Shown here in pieces: positions 54,148-64,000 of a stretch of 64,000 nucleotides of DNA. A model generated the notes under the pieces. The model saw only the letters and a program-made list of their open reading frames with translations. It did not search any database and was not told the DNA's origin. The translations under genes and the position numbers were made by a program. How positions within the stretch are numbered: the first letter of the stretch is position 1; every line of letters begins with the position of its first letter. Origin of the DNA: Phoronis australis (Eukaryota; Phoronida; Phoronidae); contig NMRA01000179.1 in assembly GCA_002633005.1 (NCBI GenBank), forward strand, positions 288,214-352,213, written 5' to 3'.

Positions 54148-55826
54148 GATGTCAAACAGGATCATTTCGTTTAAATCCTTTCTGTCACTAAATTTTGATT
54201 AATAAGATACACACATTTAGTTCAAATGCATACATGTACAGTGCCACTTGATAACCAGCAATAAAATATTTTCTTGGTTTCAGTCTAATACGTCTTTCAG
54301 TGAAAACACTATGTCTTGCCCGTCTTCACGTGTCATGACAACAACCAGATGAACGCCGCGCCGGGACAAAGTCATGTTATTTACCCTGTAGTTTTAGTAT
54401 TAGTTTCGCATTACTTTCGTACCAGTCTTACTCATGTGTGCCATAAGTTCTTTAAGGCTGCCGTCTTCGGTTTCGGTCATGGTCCTGAACCATTCATGTC
54501 TTGTTTCCCGTTCACGTTCGAGGGCACGTCTAATTCAGACCCCGGACGCACCGCAATGTTGAGCAGCAGATTCCTGCCGTCGTTGGCTGTCGTCTTAGAC
54601 CCGAAATCCTATTCTGCCCTATGGTGCGGTCCATTCTTATTCGCAGTTTCCTTTTTATGACACTGGCTTCAGTTTCACAGTTCATTGCTTGTACATTCAA
54701 ATTTTTACTGAAGTGTCTGCCACGCCTTTCAAGGGATTTGTCATACTCTCTAAACAGCACGTCGAGTTTTACTGATTTATTGCAAATTTCTGAACCATGT
54801 TACAACGTACCCTCGCCACTCGCAACATCAAGATCAGTAACGTGGGCGCAGTCGGAGCAGAACCATAAAATCTTGCTGATGTCTCAAACGACATGGCACG
54901 AACGACATTCAAAATTCCGCCTTGAGTTGAAAGTAATAGCTGACTTTCGAAATAGCTGCGCCATATTGAAACTCATTATCCCACCAGACGGCGATATCGT
55001 TCAGCGCCACCTAAGGACCCCAAGTAATGACGACAAGAGGTGAAGTATTCTGCCACATCACCGGTAATATCTTTAAATTTACACCGATTTCACGACTGTG
55101 AAACGTTTTCGGTTGATTTTCAGTTCTGTTTATATTTATGTATTGGCTAGCCAATGCATTATCTCAAATAGAGCTGAAGATCCATCAAAAACTTCAAGAT
55201 AAAATAAAGATTCCAGTACAACGTTAGTGCTGAAGCCAAAATGCTATAATTTCAGGTACTCCAAATCAGAAAAGAACGCGTTTGCGAGTACTCATACGTT
55301 CAGCGACGTAACAAAATCAGTAAACTGGGAACGATTTCAACGAAATTTTTGTGAATCGGATATGAAAAGATCGACATATGCTGATCTAACCTCATGTTCT
55401 GTGCTCTGAGATCGTGCACTTTGCGCCCACTCTTTTCCTCATCAGGCAAAGGAATTTCCTTGACTATGTTGACACTGAGTGGAGCTGACTAGGAACAGTG
55501 AGTCATTTCAAAAGAAGGTTCGGTGTCGGGGAGACAAATCCATGACTACACCATCTTCAACACTTTTCATACTGTGTAAGCTTTTGTGACGGAAGGTGGA
55601 CTTTTCCGTTCAGTGTTGACAATTTGACTGAATAGCAAACGAGTTTATACAGCGGTGACCAAAATCATGAGGAATGGTTGATACTACTTTGAAAAGTCCA
55701 AGGCAGCAATTAAATCACTTTGGGGTTTTGGGTCACCTTTTCTTTTGGGACTCAGACAACAAAACTCCAATATCGAGGCAAGTGTCAGTTTTTTACGAGA
55801 CTGGAGTAACCCTTGGCAAAGCAGTT

Positions 55827-56030
55827 CTAGATTTCCCAACAGTTGTATCGGAACAGGGTGGCACTCATTGCCAAAGTAACACGTACAATTCTTGTTTCTT
55901 CGAAAATGGAAGCTGCACCTGATTCCTTATCAGTTACAGACGTCGTTGGAGCAGATGTCGATGAACATGGTGACTCCGTTGTTGGTGGGCGATCCGTCCA
56001 TGAAGGAGGGCACAACTTGCTTCCGTCGAC
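55827..56030 (-). CDS. DBH-like terminal exon
   Basis: The acceptor is cgattttacag; it reads VDGSKLCPPSWTDRPPTTES then a Ser/Thr-rich stretch and ends LFRYNCWEI followed by a stop. It enters in phase 0, as predicted by the previous exon. A Thr/Ser/Pro-rich tail after the last Cys is usual for MOXD1-like proteins; the final 20 residues are only weakly hydrophobic, so a membrane or GPI tail is not clear. Further splicing instead of this stop remains possible. Confidence 0.65.
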   Translation of the reverse strand, partial: VDGSKLCPPSWTDRPPTTESPCSSTSAPTTSVTDKESGAASIFEETRIVRVTLAMSATLFRYNCWEI

Positions 56031-59000
56031 CTGTAAAATCCAACATGACCTGCTTTACATCGTACACCTAAACATTTTTCGTAAAAGGCAGGGTTGAAAA
56101 TTTAAGAACTTGCTTTTAATGGACGAGATCCAGGAATAATTTACATGTAGAACGAAACTACACAGTGAATTTAATGAAATAGGCATTTGGTGGGAAAAAA
56201 CAAACCACTTTGGAATTTAAGTATGAAAAATATGCAAATGACGCAAGGTGTCAACAGTTACTTCTGACTTTCACATCATTGTTGCTTTGAAACATGAGTA
56301 TCACGAGTTCAAAAAGCACTGCAGTTATCTTTGGTAATAGGGCTTACGTCCACATAGCTATCAGTGCCTCCTCTGTAACAGCTTATCTTTACTTTATCGT
56401 TCTTTACACTTCTCTGCAAGGACTGGACATTAGTGTTATTCGTCCAGTCAGTCATGGCTAATATTTCCAGCCACGACTTATCCTTAAAACGTGACGGTGT
56501 AAGTCCAACGTAATATGGGGAGCGTCTGGAAGAGAAATAAGACCACCAGTTACACTGCAGTGAGGTGAAAGTGTCCGTGATGACGACGATGATGATAATG
56601 ATGGTGATGATGATGATGATGATGATGATGAGACGAACATATCAGGGTTAGTAGTGATAGTGTAGCCAAAAACGATATTAAAGACGCCGTGATTGTTGCA
56701 ACATTGGTGTCAATAAGAGCTGAAATACGACATTTTGGTGAGTTGTGCAATTTGAGGATCATCATCGTAGACTCGATTACTGAGCACACAGGCGCGCAAG
56801 GAATGCACACTGAATTCCTGCCTTCCACTATAACTGCGATTCCTATTTGTGCTTGAGGACGACAGTGCATGGATTGTAAAAACTCTGGGACTTGAGCCCC
56901 GGTAAAGAGAGAAATGTTGACGACTTAACGTTTTCATTACGTGTCCCTTGACGTACGTATGGACTGAGATCGAGCGTGCGCTCCGCAGACCTAGTTTCTT
57001 ACATGCAATTTAACTCCTGCAGAGAAACCAAGGAGAACTTTCCCAATGTGATCGAACCAAAAGGTTAAAAAAAAAAACGTCTGTGTCTTAACAGGTTGGG
57101 CATAAGACACGTCAACCAAATTTGGATGGGTCACGGTAACCAAGACCGACACAGACACTTCGCAGGGCATATGGGAAGCCCCAGTGTCCCATTTATGGTT
57201 CTGAAGTCGAAACGAATAGTCTTGCCCAGCTCTTCTAGGCTAGGAGCAAACTACTGGATGACACTGTTACATGCCTACAACGTATAGTGCATGGCAACAA
57301 ATGGAAAAATATGCCCGTTTTCTTAAAGGAGACAGAAAAACTTGAAAGCCTCTATTACAAAGAATCTTTTAGTCGATAACAGGGCAGTCGTGTTTTAGCT
57401 CAGGTGTTTGGCCCAACCATGAGGCCTGCGAACGTCTGATGGGCCGTAAATGACATTAGACCACCTACATTCTTTTTTCTTGTGAGCAAAGCAAGAAATC
57501 ACAAGCAAAGCATGTGGTCACAAATTTTCTAACTGCGAATTACGCGTCTACAAAGCTCTTCTCTGATTTCAGACAGTTATGCTCTTGAACTTAACGTTTA
57601 ATATTACTTCACATATTGAACATTTGTCAATATTTTGTCGATGGGCTGCAGGTACATACGAAATTTCTTTGATTTTAGTCACCCCAACGGACTTCATAAC
57701 ACTCTCTCTCGTCGGTGAGCTAAGGCAGTTGTCCAGGTTGTCAATTTTCGGGTAGTAGTGGATGTACGCAAGACATTCTTCGTTTTGGTCGCCACGTCCA
57801 CTCTTAAATAGGGAAAAAGTTATAGTTTCATAATGTGACTGTCATCTTTCATATCTAACACTGCTCGTGAAACGTCAGCGATACCCATTGTGCTATACAC
57901 ACTAAACACATGCATTTTATAAAACAAGGGATAGCATCCAGTCTTTGAAATGTTTTTGTTTCTGTGGAACATATTTCTGTTCAACTTTCCAGAAGTCACC
58001 TAATTTGTCATAGCAAAACTGCAGAATAAGACATAGGCACCCTGACTAACGCATATGAGCATCAATTTTACATAACTAGCTTAAATCGCCTACAAAACAC
58101 ATTACAAAGGGACATTATTTGTTTATCGTTCAATAGTTTTTGGACAGTGTCGAGTGTATGTGACAGGATGCACTCAGTACTGGTGAAGAACTCACTGCTC
58201 AAAATGGATAGCCGTTTGAGATCTAACTCGAACACAAAAAGTAGGGTATAATTCATTAGCTGGTTTTATCAAATCACTACACCGTAGACTGGTCCTCCTT
58301 GGTTATTTTGCAGTTAATTGTTAGTCGTTCTATAAAAGTTGCTTGGAATTAGACAATATCTAGAGCTTAGGATAAACGAAGTAAGTTCCAGACACCTGAT
58401 TTACTAGAAAGTATATTACATTTCAATGACAGCAATTGCACAGCAAAATGTCTCATTTGTCTTCGTAGCATCCTAGATACATTACCAAGGTGACTTTTGT
58501 CTTGGTGGTTGTTGAGTACGAGCATTCAAGGACCAGATCGTCTGTCTGAAAGAAAGGTACGCTAGCATAAGCTTTGCGTATCATTCCGCCTACGTGTATG
58601 TTTCAGCGCTGCCACGACCCCTGTATTCAACTCATGCATGTAGGCCTACACCTGTAACTTACGCGGACATTAGAAAATATGTGAACCAGTAAATATAATC
58701 AACACAGCGTGTAATGAAATCAATCTATGATCAAAAGGATTCCACTCCTCAATTTACTTAAATTGGCTTCCTAATAAACCGTGTAAATTTCAATTTTTAT
58801 CAGAGGTGCCTCTGTTTTGGCAGCTCTAATGGGATTCCCGATTTGGTGACCTCATATTTTGGCAGATTTGTAGGTAAAAACCAAAAAACACGTGGTAACA
58901 ATTAAGACATTAAAGATATATTGAAATTGCCTCGAAACCAGTTTTAGTTTGTTGGGATTGACATATCCATATACAGTTTAGGGTGTCCACAAAAGGTTTG

Positions 59001-61862
59001 CTAAACTTACCGGCAGTACATTTACTTCACTGATGTAGCGAGTGGTTGGAAATCGGTAGTCGTAGAAGTTATCCGCCGATATGACTGGTTGTTCAGCTCC
59101 TTCACGAATATGACGCAATCTTACACTTTTTGCTAAAGAATGTGCGTTAAATGCAACTGCAATGAGTTTGATTCCCCCATCTGGAACACCCTGTAAAGAC
59201 ACTGGAGTTGTATTAGACCAACAACTCGCCTTCAATATTTACAAGTAGCTAAGCGGCACAAAAAATGTTCATTCAGACGCCGTAAGTCCACAGTGAGTAA
59301 GCTATTTTGTATAACTGAAATTAATGATTGCAAATGGCCAGTAGCTTCATCATCTATTTCATACTTTACGCATCAACTGTAGACATAATCCATGCCACTG
59401 TAATGTGGCAGTGAACGCCTGTAGGTCTTCTTGGCTCACATTTGAAACTTTTGTTGGATACCTAGCAAATGACAGAATCACGAGAACAACTGACCTATCT
59501 ACAAGAAGACCCAGCGTTCCGAGTACAGAGCACTCTTCAAACTATCAGCTGACTTAGCGCCTGAAGCTGTTCAGTTACCTGGGAGAGGCACTGCCGCACA
59601 CAGTAACCAAAGTTTGAGAATGAAGCAACACCCGGTGGAAGTATTTGCGTTTCTTTCTGGTTCGATGAGTATTCGTGTCCGACTTTAAGCAAACCGGCAT
59701 CAAAGCGACGTAACGATGATGTAATGGTCAGCTTGAGACCAGAAGAATCTTGAGCATTGTTGTGTCGTTTTTGATTGTGGAAATGTTTCTCAAAAATAAT
59801 AAATTTTGGCGACTTGTTTCCACCAAGAGGGAAACCGGTGTTCTCAGGATAGACGTAATGCTGGAATAGAAGAACAAAAAAAATAACTACAACGTAATTG
59901 AAAAGAAATAAAAATCAGTGTTCAAGCACAACAATGTGTCCATGCCAGTTGATTCTCAGTGTTATGACCACACAAAATGGGTCCAGGGAGATCAAAGCAT
60001 CTCTCCCGTGGAACTAAATCGGCAAATTTTATCTACCATAAAAATTATTCAGTAGCCATAGGATGGTAGTATTTCAAATTCTCTGTGTAACAGTCGCCGG
60101 TTCGTAAACATCGTCTGGCTCATTGGCTGGCATTCGTGTTATTACTAATTATTTGGTGACGTAATAGCGGGCCAAATTTAAGAGTACAAGATGGTAGACG
60201 ATTTGATTCGTCGATAACAGGGAAGGGTAAACAGAGATGATTAGGTTGTTTATGGTTCGCTAAATGTATTAAGGGAATTTGATTTGGTCTGTACTAGCAC
60301 ACTCATCAAGCAGTAATAATCACTCCAGTTTTCTGATTTATGACCATTCCGCATGTTTGTGAAAACAATTTCAGAGGACCCCCAGCCCAGTTACAGCTAT
60401 ATATATCTCCGTATCGGCTCATGAAAACAGGGACCTTCGGCAAGTCCTTTGTGCGGAAAATTATCGAGGCAGGCACCGTCAAAACATGATGCATTAACTA
60501 ATGTACTTGAGCACAGAACACAATAAGCGCAGAATTCGCAAAAATGTAGAACGGAAAATGACAAAAATAATTTCGAGGTCGATTTCGAGTAGGGAGATTA
60601 GAATACCCTCTTGGCTGCCGCAAAAAATAAAACAGCAAGAGCGTAGGGAAATGTTTAGTTTATTGATGAACCCCGGCAATTAACATTATACGGCTGAAAC
60701 AACATTTAAATGTGCGCAAATTTAGAATGTTTGCGGGGGGGGGCGGGGCTCAAGTGTCAAATTCGGAACACGGCGCAAACATAACGGAACTCTGGCTAAG
60801 TATAGGCTCTCCCGCTATACCCCCAGACTACCTGCAGTGACGCTGCGCACTATGACTCCGTTTCTGTCGTCTGCTTCACTGTGCAATGAAGAAAACTACT
60901 TCATTTTTTTAAAGAAAATGGAATCTGAGTGACGATGAAAAGACAGAAGCTGCTGGTAAGATGTGAATTTTAATCGAAGCCTTAGTGAATCACTCAGAAA
61001 CTCATAATTCTCTCTTTGTCAAACCTTAACTTAAGACGATTTCCAAAGCAATCGCGTCATTAATACAAACACAAAAAACGGCTTTGGTCTTATGGGCAAT
61101 TGAAGACTATTTTAAATACAATAAATTTGTTACGAAATGATTGCAAAAATGTAAAAAAATGTAAGAAGCATTACAAAAAGAAGTAGGTTTCGCGCTCTCT
61201 ATCCGCCAGGTCGTGAGTTCGAGTCTGTGGTAATTGCAATTTTTCAAGTTTGACACGTTCTCCGTGTTTGTTTCTTGGATAATACTTCAGGAATCAAGGA
61301 AATGCTGGATTTTTAGAGGAAAAGTCAGAAAAAATTTCCTGGGCGGGAGGGGGACAAACCCCCCTCCCGACTTCCCCCCATTCGGTGCTATGCGCATCTA
61401 CAATTGTGCTTTGCGCAAATATTTACAGACAAAATGTTGCCCCCTTGTGATATCCTAGATCCGCCACTGATTAGAAACCGGCCCCAGGTTTGCGTTACGT
61501 AGACCACAGAAGCACGAGAAAACGTAAATTCGCTACAGATTCGGATGCTTTGCAACAATCCCAGTTACTTCTCGTTACTTTTCAATAGCAGACACCAGTT
61601 CGCCTATTTCATTTTTTGTAGAAATGAAACATCGTTTTAATATCAACCATAGTGATGAAATAAATAGCTTCTATTTCCTGACACTTACACTAGTACCGAC
61701 ATTCCAAAGGAAGAGCACGTCGACGCACGGAGGCACACCATTCAGAGGGGACAGGCAGTCGTATTTCTGTTTCAGCAGCCGTCTAGGTATATCGTCCGTG
61801 CATGCGTACACAATCACGTGGCGCAGAAGTCCTCTATCAGTTTCGTTAACATGAGGTTCAAT
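55827..61862 (-). CDS. DBH/MOXD1-like copper type II monooxygenase, C-terminal half (gene span)
   Basis: Seven exons on the minus strand (61,689-61,862; 59,579-59,860; 59,011-59,190; 58,486-58,545; 57,683-57,802; 56,348-56,554; 55,827-56,030) encode 408 residues, every intron in phase 0. Order and spacing follow the copper type II, ascorbate-dependent monooxygenases (dopamine beta-hydroxylase, MOXD1), secretory-pathway enzymes that hydroxylate small substrates at a two-copper centre. Of the six canonical ligands only three are kept: one His of the HH pair and the distal CuH His, and one CuM His. The others are Arg, Asn and Glu. The N-terminal DOMON and early catalytic exons lie beyond 64 kb or are hidden by repeats. 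The reading frames are clean, so this is probably a gene, not a pseudogene. Confidence 0.9.
56348..56554 (-). CDS. DBH-like exon, C-terminal region
   Basis: Sixty-nine codons beginning CNWWSYFSSRRSPYYVGLTP, then SRFKDKSWLEILAMTDWTNN and VKISCYRGGTDSYVD. It resembles the MOXD1 segment 'WPF.+.....+..L.F+.A+..F.W+......+Q......V...C'. The acceptor ctcactgcag is chosen because it preserves phase 0; a second acceptor (ctcttccag) lies 34 bp downstream but would shift the frame. The donor is GTGGAC|gtaagc. Confidence 0.75.
56578..56632. repeat. GAT trinucleotide microsatellite
   Basis: gatgatgatgatgatgatga run with a few interruptions (gataat, ggtgat); lies just upstream of the DBH-like exon that starts at 56,554. 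Confidence 0.9.
57683..57802 (-). CDS. DBH-like exon covering the CuM methionine position
   Basis: Forty codons: SGRGDQNEECLAYIHYYPKI then DNLDNCLSSPTRESVMKSVG. The family motif 'ST..EMC+.Y+.YYP' contains the CuM Met; here the residue before Cys is Glu (NEEC). 'Y+HYYP...+..C.S' is otherwise well kept. The acceptor is ctatttaag and the donor TTGGG|gtgact. Confidence 0.88.
58486..58545 (-). CDS. DBH-like 20-codon exon
   Basis: Encodes TDDLVLECSYSTTTKTKVTL, corresponding to MOXD1/DBH 'GD.L+TEC.Y+T..+...T.GG'. The acceptor is ctttctttcag and the donor ACCTTG|gtaatg, phase 0 at both ends. Confidence 0.85.
59011..59190 (-). CDS. DBH-like exon with CuM histidine site
   Basis: Sixty codons: GVPDGGIKLIAVAFNAHSLA then KSVRLRHIREGAEQPVISAD and NFYDYRFPTTRY. 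In DBH and MOXD1 this site is LHTHL or LHAHLAG+; here it is FNAHS, so the first CuM His is Asn and the second is kept. 'RLRHIR.G.E....+.D+.YD+.FQ...+L' matches strongly. The acceptor is gtgtctttacag and the donor CTGCCG|gtaagt. Confidence 0.94.
59579..59860 (-). CDS. DBH-like exon with third CuH histidine
   Basis: A 94-codon exon: HYVYPENTGFPLGG, then KFIIFEKHFHNQ (the third CuH His of 'LE.HYDNP' is kept), then DSSGLKLTITSSLRRFDAGL and ILPPGVASFSNFGYCVRQC. All are standard landmarks of the family (DSSG.RLYYT..LR+YDAG, +PPG...F...G.C...C). The acceptor is gttcttctattccag and the donor TCCCAG|gtaact. Confidence 0.94.
61340..61469. mobile_element. GGCGGAT-family short element, subtype 2, second copy
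   Basis: Contains gggcgggagggggacaaacc and ends agatccgccactg, as in the 46.3 kb copy. A B-box-like gttcgagtctg occurs about 120 bp upstream. Confidence 0.55.
61689..61862 (-). CDS. DBH-like exon with CuH histidine pair region
   Basis: Encodes IEPHVNETDRGLLRHVIVYA then CTDDIPRRLLKQKYDC and CVDVLFLWNVGTS. It aligns to DBH/MOXD1 'EP.+..G.E.L+HH+.+Y.C......C.......C..++F.W..G'. The tandem His of CuH reads Arg-His here. The acceptor is ctatatttcag and the donor ACTAGT|gtaagt; 58 codons, phase 0. Confidence 0.92.
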
Positions 61863-64000
61863 CTGAAATATAGGTCTATTTAAAATTCTTAATAATTTCC
61901 TGTTGCCTGACAGAAGGCGAGATCCACCGATCCTCATCTACTCTACTCTCTCGCTGTTGCCTACCACAGTACTAAAATGCGTCGATTCCGTAATTCGTAT
62001 TCGCCCATCAGTCAGAAGATCGTTGTTCTTGGCCACCCGCCTAGGTTACACAATGGCCTTCACACTTTCACAAAAATTCGCCGCCTCAAAATACTGAAAT
62101 CTGCCGTTTAAAAGAACGCCACTGAAAGTCCTCAAGAAGCAAACCACTTCTAGTAATTGTCACCTATACACGTCCCATGACCCCCTGGCGTATACAAATT
62201 GTCCCATTCGTCAATCCTTGTCAATGAGATGTTCAACAAGCTTCTGTTACCAAATCCCTTACAGGCATAGTTCGAGACAACGATGCAATTTGCTATGGGC
62301 TCGTGAACAAACTCGACACCAGCGTCTGAACTCGGGATATACATGTAGATCGGTAGCCCAAAGCACTTAGCATGCCAAAGCTGATTTAAAACGAACAACC
62401 GTGGCTCACTGACCCATACCAGACAAATTACGCTCCTGAAAGGGTCCGCCAGAAACCTTAAAATGGCCTCCCAAAAATGAGCTAGCTCATACATTCGAGG
62501 CACCACAAAAAGCCGATTGCATGTGAGTCAATACATGTCACTGATCATTAAATTTGCGATGACAGACAAATTACACTCTGTGTTGTGACGGCCAGAAACC
62601 CAGAAAATTCTTAAAAACGTCAAATCAATGACAATTTGAGCTAGATCAGATATTCTCTAGGTAACGGTCAAAACTAAGTTACAACGAACAATATTGTGCC
62701 GCACAAACCCTGAATTACCAAGACAGACAAATTGCACTCTGTATGGATCGGCCAGAAACCCAAAAAGGACCTAGTTCTTTACAGCGTCCTGTCCTTCAGT
62801 AACTTTTCCAGACGTGAGGGGTGCTGAACGTGCGATAACTTCTGGCTTAATTAAACTTTCATTTTTATCAGCCCACCCCAGTCAGGCTAGATACGATCTG
62901 ATCGGAGATTAGAGCAATTATCAAGCAAAATAGCGCAGGCCCTCCAATCGTCAACGCCAGAATGGAGTTAATTGGCTACGGGGGTAAACTTATCAACTTA
63001 TTGTTGGGCTATACAATCGAGCAAGTTGGGAGCAACGAGATGTCGCCGTCATGTCATACACTCCAGATACCACAAAACACATACATTATTTTTGAAATAC
63101 ATGCCACTGATCACTTAATTGCCTATGACAGACAAATTACACTCTGGGCTGTGCCCGCCATAAACCCACAAAAATCTCAACCACCGTATGCCCATGAAAA
63201 TTTGAGCTAGATTATATATTTGAGGTGTGGGTCAGCACTAATTTAAAACGAATAATACTACAGTACTGAACACCAAATGACCCGACAGACAAATTTTACC
63301 CTGGAAAGAGTCCGCTAGAAACCCAAACAGAACCCCCAAAATCAGCTAGTTCACACATCCGTGTGATTCAATATATGCCACTGCCCACGAAATGGCCTAT
63401 GACAGACATTATACTTTTTGGGCTGTGTCCGGGAAAAACTCCCAAAAATCTCAAACACGGCCTGCTAATGGAAGGCCTCTCCTACCTTAGATATCCGAGA
63501 TCCCTTTTAAAACTGACTTCAGTATCTTAGAAGCAAAAATCTCCATATGAAAGCTTTTGTGATCATGTGCTTCGCTTACAGTACATGCATGGCGACATCT
63601 CAGTCTTTCGTTTTGTTGCACTTCCGTAATGTTGCACTTCCGTAATATTTTCGCGTATACAAGACAGTGTATTGTGTTTGCCTAATAGTATACTGAACAC
63701 GTACATGTAACATATGGCCGAGGACAGAAAGGAAGCATCTTAGAAAACGTGTGGTAAGCATCAAACTTTCGGATACCAGAGACTGTCAAAAAGTTAGCCT
63801 ATAGTATAACGACCTATCAAAACTGTTACCTGGAATGATATTTCAACGACAAACATAGCTCCTAAATTCGTTTTAGGTTGAGAAATAATAAAAATAATCT
63901 CCAGTGATTTCTTTTATTCCATGGACTACTGGTCAACGTTTTTACAGAAAAACAGAAACGTGTTTTTAAACACTTTAGACGCTCCTAAAATAATCCCCAA
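61863..64000. other. DBH-like intron or upstream region, satellite-rich
   Basis: Mostly satellite from 62.35 kb. An open minus-strand stretch at 62,150-62,340 ends in a donor-like G|gtgaca but its phase does not fit the exon at 61,862, so it is not called as an exon. Confidence 0.5.
62348..63500 (-). repeat. Inverted second locus of the dimeric satellite element
   Basis: It begins with GATCGGTAGCCCAAAGCACT after a TA, the same terminus as the 27.9 kb element, and continues as degenerate copies of the satellite in reverse orientation ('gacagacaaatt', 'agaaacccaaaa', 'gagctag' recurring about every 150 bp to 63.5 kb). The opposite terminus is not visible. Confidence 0.7.

Larger units (their letters stand above)
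49571..55826. other. 5' region of the ADAM gene and gap to the DBH-like gene
   Basis: BEL/Pao remnant, dispersed repeat at 51.7 kb and foldback element at 53.7 kb. The ADAM promoter and signal-peptide exon should lie here but were not identified; the ORFs at 54.3-55.0 kb lack recognisable homology. Confidence 0.5.

Noticed and set aside
54316..55043. Plus-strand ORFs of 114 and 140 codons upstream of the DBH-like terminal exon
   Set aside because: They overlap in different frames with no homology, splice or start evidence that I could support.
56440..56470. Apparent frameshift in the DBH-like exon at 56,348-56,554
   Set aside because: A re-read of the bases (cagtcagtcatgg) showed the frame is continuous; there is no shift.
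61190..61235. B-box-like gttcgagtctg as a tRNA gene
   Set aside because: No A-box at proper distance and no cloverleaf; at most a decayed tRNA-derived fragment.
62150..62340. Open minus-strand stretch ending in G|gtgaca, considered as an upstream exon of the DBH-like gene
   Set aside because: Exit phase 1 does not fit the phase 0 entry of the exon at 61,862, no DBH-family motif is present, and its upstream part is satellite.

Overview
This is eukaryotic, intron-rich metazoan DNA. No prokaryotic operon, CRISPR array or rRNA is visible. Short coding exons with GT..AG borders are scattered over tens of kilobases on the minus strand and sit in a sea of degenerate mobile elements. The repertoire (ADAM metalloprotease, DBH-family copper monooxygenase, CR1-like LINE, BEL/Pao, TA-flanked inverted-repeat elements, very frequent TACATGTA octamers) suits a marine invertebrate or basal chordate with a highly polymorphic genome. 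A lancelet, hemichordate or mollusc is possible, but the species cannot be fixed from sequence alone.

Gene 1, minus strand, about 49.57 kb to 6.02 kb: a transmembrane-type ADAM (disintegrin and metalloprotease). I traced these exons 5' to 3'. Prodomain: 49,467-49,570; 46,480-46,553; 45,405-45,477; one exon present twice (43,758-43,840 and 41,939-42,021); 40,170-40,245. Metalloprotease: 34,394-34,474 (start of the domain); 27,771-27,827; 25,423-25,595; 19,191-19,336 (zinc site [12 protein letters not shown]). Disintegrin: 14,829-15,078; 13,000-13,128. Cysteine-rich: 11,914-12,086, with a truncated second copy at 11,045-11,177; 8,529-8,605. EGF-like: 6,018-6,120. Splice phases agree at nearly every join I could test. 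Not found: signal peptide exon, cysteine-switch exon, the exon between 25.4 and 19.3 kb, the 'CGK' cysteine-rich exon, and transmembrane and tail exons. A separate disintegrin exon at 2,712-2,815 is a paralogous or relic copy.

Gene 2, minus strand, about 61.86 kb to 55.83 kb: the C-terminal 408 residues of a DBH/MOXD1-like copper type II monooxygenase in seven exons, all joined in phase 0. Its N-terminal exons lie beyond the right edge. Three of the six expected copper ligands are replaced (one in the CuH site, two in the CuM site), so it is probably a non-canonical or inactive paralogue.

Mobile and repetitive DNA fills the introns. There is a 4.64 kb TA-flanked element with long inverted-repeat arms made of a dimeric satellite (27,899-32,537); it carries a truncated LINE and a 'TGCD'-type ORF remnant. 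A second arm of the same family lies at 62.35-63.5 kb. Others are a degraded BEL/Pao pol (50.1-51.65 kb), retroelement remnants at 22.6-24.2 kb, an inverted-repeat element with an internal array of covarying hairpins (9,511-10,047), a 441 bp foldback element (53,707-54,147), a tRNA-derived sequence, minisatellites and several dispersed repeat pairs. Two near-identical direct duplications, each with a single N exactly at its junction (11,178 and 42,668), look like unmerged haplotypes rather than biology.
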